Below, piece after piece: positions 5,968-6,842 of a DNA stretch of 6,842 bases (its first letter is position 1; each line of letters begins with the position of its first letter). The notes beneath the pieces are model-generated. The model worked only from the letters and a program-made list of their open reading frames with translations, was not told the origin of the DNA and made no database searches. This DNA comes from Fidelibacterota bacterium (GTDB lineage Bacteria; Fidelibacterota; Marinisomatia; Marinisomatales; TCS55). Where the stretch lies: NCBI GenBank assembly GCA_002716525.1, contig PBBH01000014.1:12681-19522 (forward strand), read 5' to 3'. The position numbers and the translations under genes are program-made.

Positions 5968-6363
5968 TTAGAACTCAAGGCTTTGATAGGCGTAGTCTAC
6001 TACACTTTTGTTATTGTCAAATGTAATTACAACTGTGAGTGATTTTGATGATGTACTGGAAGAAGATTTACTGGTCCCACCGGCACCGATAAAGCCTGAA
6101 AAAAAGCCGGCTCCAACCATGGACCCGCTTTTGGCTTCACTGTTCCTAGAGATTCGATCGTAGGTCCATGTTTCCCGACCTTGCTTATCTTTTGAAATAA
6201 TATTGGGAGCGCCTAAAACCTTGATGATTGCTGTTTGGTTGGCCCCCTTGACCACTGTGGATTGAACCAATCCTAGGGTAAGTTTATCGGATTCTTCTTG
6301 GGGTGGGTTGGTACATCCGATCCATAACATACAGGTAATAATAGATGTGGTTAACTTTTTCAT
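5968..6363 (-). CDS. BamE/SmpA-OmlA-like lipoprotein
   Basis: This 131-residue protein has a short lipoprotein signal (KK n-region, hydrophobic core, lipobox WIGC with Cys17; Trp at -3 is atypical). The mature part resembles the SmpA/OmlA (BamE) fold: a helix-helix part with TLGLVQSTVVKGANQTAIIKVLGAPNIIS (29-57), then a strand with GRETWTYDRIS (62-72) and a closing LTVVITFDNNKSVVDYAYQ (109-127). That follows the family pattern of 'lG.P', 'W.Y' and 'v.F....v..y'. Between the strands sits an insert of Gly-rich hydrophobic residues and a Ser-rich run (79-108). Such folds occur in the outer-membrane assembly factor BamE but also in many other lipoproteins, so a role in outer-membrane biogenesis is only suggested. 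The start is supported by AAAGGA (minus strand of 6372-6377) 8 nt upstream. It is the first gene of a two-gene lipoprotein operon. Confidence 0.8.
   Translation of the reverse strand: MKKLTTSIITCMLWIGCTNPPQEESDKLTLGLVQSTVVKGANQTAIIKVLGAPNIISKDKQGRETWTYDRISRNSEAKSGSMVGAGFFSGFIGAGGTSKSSSSTSSKSLTVVITFDNNKSVVDYAYQSLEF
6301..6318. repeat. 18-nt direct repeat copy 2 (encodes GCTNPP)
   Basis: GGGTGGGTTGGTACATCC, with a single difference from 5863-5880, lies at the lipobox of the BamE-like lipoprotein. The codons for G-C-T-N-P-P are the same in both genes except for one silent change. Confidence 0.75.
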
Positions 6364-6546
6364 TATTTCTATCCTTTTAATAATTAAATGTTTCGCTTAG
6401 AATAATGTTTCAATTTTATTTTTCACATAAATATTTCTTAAAGATAGTACTCAATGATTTTAATTTTTGCCAACAGTATATATGCGTTTATAAACTTAGA
6501 ATTCCCGATGGATACATAACGAGTTACCAAGGTAGTCAACATTAAC
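6364..6546. promoter_or_regulatory. Divergent intergenic region with putative promoters
   Basis: This 183-nt AT-rich stretch separates the minus-strand lipoprotein pair from the plus-strand edge gene and must supply promoters for both. It holds the AAAGGA ribosome site for the lipoprotein (6372-6377). I see no convincing open frame, tRNA or hairpin terminator in it. On the minus strand only weak promoter-like hexamers are visible. Confidence 0.6.
6467..6494 (+). promoter_or_regulatory. Candidate sigma70-like promoter for the right-edge gene
   Basis: TTGCCA (6467-6472) and TATAAA (6489-6494) are separated by 16 nt, each matching the -35 and -10 consensus at five of six positions, 52 nt upstream of the ATG at 6547. 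FCB-group organisms often use a different -33/-7 promoter, so this is tentative. Confidence 0.35.
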
Positions 6547-6842
6547 ATGATAACAATACATTCCATTTTATTCAGCTTGCTGATCATTTCATCATTGCAG
6601 GATAATGTTGTCGAGTTAGTAGGGATCGAGTTCAAGGTGGTGAAAAAAGGGCATTCAGATCGAAAATATATCTGGCTACACGGGGATGAGCAAACCGCCC
6701 GAATGGCCCTTGAAAGCCACATGAAATTGAATTTGGGAACGGCCTTTTTTATTCAAGGGGAAACACGGGAAAAAGATTTTTTTGATGGCATTTTAGACCC
6801 GAATCGCATCTTTTCTTCCAAGGGTGCCGAAGCGAATATTCA
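6547..6842 (+). CDS. Putative exported M14-like zinc carboxypeptidase-type protein, 3'-truncated
   Basis: The frame is open from the ATG at 6547 to the window edge (98 codons). A hydrophobic signal peptide covers about residues 4-17 (IHSILFSLLIISS). The mature part contains YIWLHGDEQTA (41-51), whose His45-x-x-Glu48 has the spacing of the first two zinc ligands of M14 metallocarboxypeptidases. It is followed by ILDPNRIFSSKGAEANI (82-98), resembling the FDPNRIFT..G block that accompanies HDNExT in uncharacterised M14-like or desuccinylase-like proteins of FCB bacteria. The third zinc ligand and catalytic Glu would lie beyond the edge, so function is unproven. The likely ribosome site is AAGG at 6529-6532, rather distant. 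The overlapping antisense frame on the minus strand has no recognisable features. If it is an exported peptidase, a cell-wall peptide or secreted-peptide substrate would be the natural guess. Confidence 0.7.
   Translation, partial: MITIHSILFSLLIISSLQDNVVELVGIEFKVVKKGHSDRKYIWLHGDEQTARMALESHMKLNLGTAFFIQGETREKDFFDGILDPNRIFSSKGAEANI

Noticed and set aside
6438..6722. Minus-strand 94-residue open frame
   Set aside because: It lies antisense to the exported M14-like gene and has no recognisable domain or ribosome site.

Overview
The window looks like a chromosomal stretch from a Gram-negative bacterium of the FCB superphylum, quite possibly a marine Candidatus Marinimicrobia (SAR406)-type lineage. 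The evidence is a secreted protein ending in a 'NYPNPFNP...IEF' C-terminal sorting domain (type IX secretion-like), two lipoproteins, one of them BamE-like, moderate-to-low GC, and short intergenic gaps with few strong Shine-Dalgarno sequences. The phylum is an inference; no rRNA or other marker gene is present.

Layout. Positions 1-5276 hold six co-directional plus-strand genes: the 3' part of a divergent polysaccharide deacetylase (left-truncated), an L-asparaginase II, a secreted multidomain DNase I-like nuclease, a Nudix hydrolase, a Bcp/PrxQ-type peroxiredoxin, and a class I SAM methyltransferase. The first five are separated by 1 to 13 nt and look like one transcript. The methyltransferase follows after 40 nt. 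On the minus strand, converging on this block, two abutting lipoprotein genes occupy 6363-5284. A 183-nt AT-rich divergent intergenic region (6364-6546) separates them from a plus-strand gene cut by the right edge, which encodes an exported protein resembling M14-type zinc carboxypeptidases.

Main discovery. The peroxiredoxin gene (4172-4624) contains an in-frame TGA at 4301-4303, exactly where the family has its peroxidatic cysteine (TPG-C-T becomes TPG-U-T). Immediately downstream, still inside the coding region, is a 7-bp stem with a 6-nt loop whose second base is G, 22 nt after the TGA. This matches the bacterial SECIS architecture. I therefore read the gene as a selenoprotein, a selenocysteine-dependent thioredoxin peroxidase, and not as a pseudogene. 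The usual resolving cysteine five residues later is replaced by Gln, while a Cys in the next helix (Cys80) could resolve the selenenic acid. Conventional gene calling would keep only the 87-residue C-terminal piece, which lacks the active site.

How the genes relate. The plus-strand cluster mixes envelope and extracellular functions (deacetylase, nuclease), amino-acid scavenging (asparaginase), nucleotide clean-up (Nudix) and peroxide defence (selenoperoxiredoxin). There is no obvious single pathway, so it is best seen as a housekeeping operon. No selenium-incorporation genes (selA, selB, selC, selD) lie in the window, so they must be elsewhere in the genome if the reading is right.
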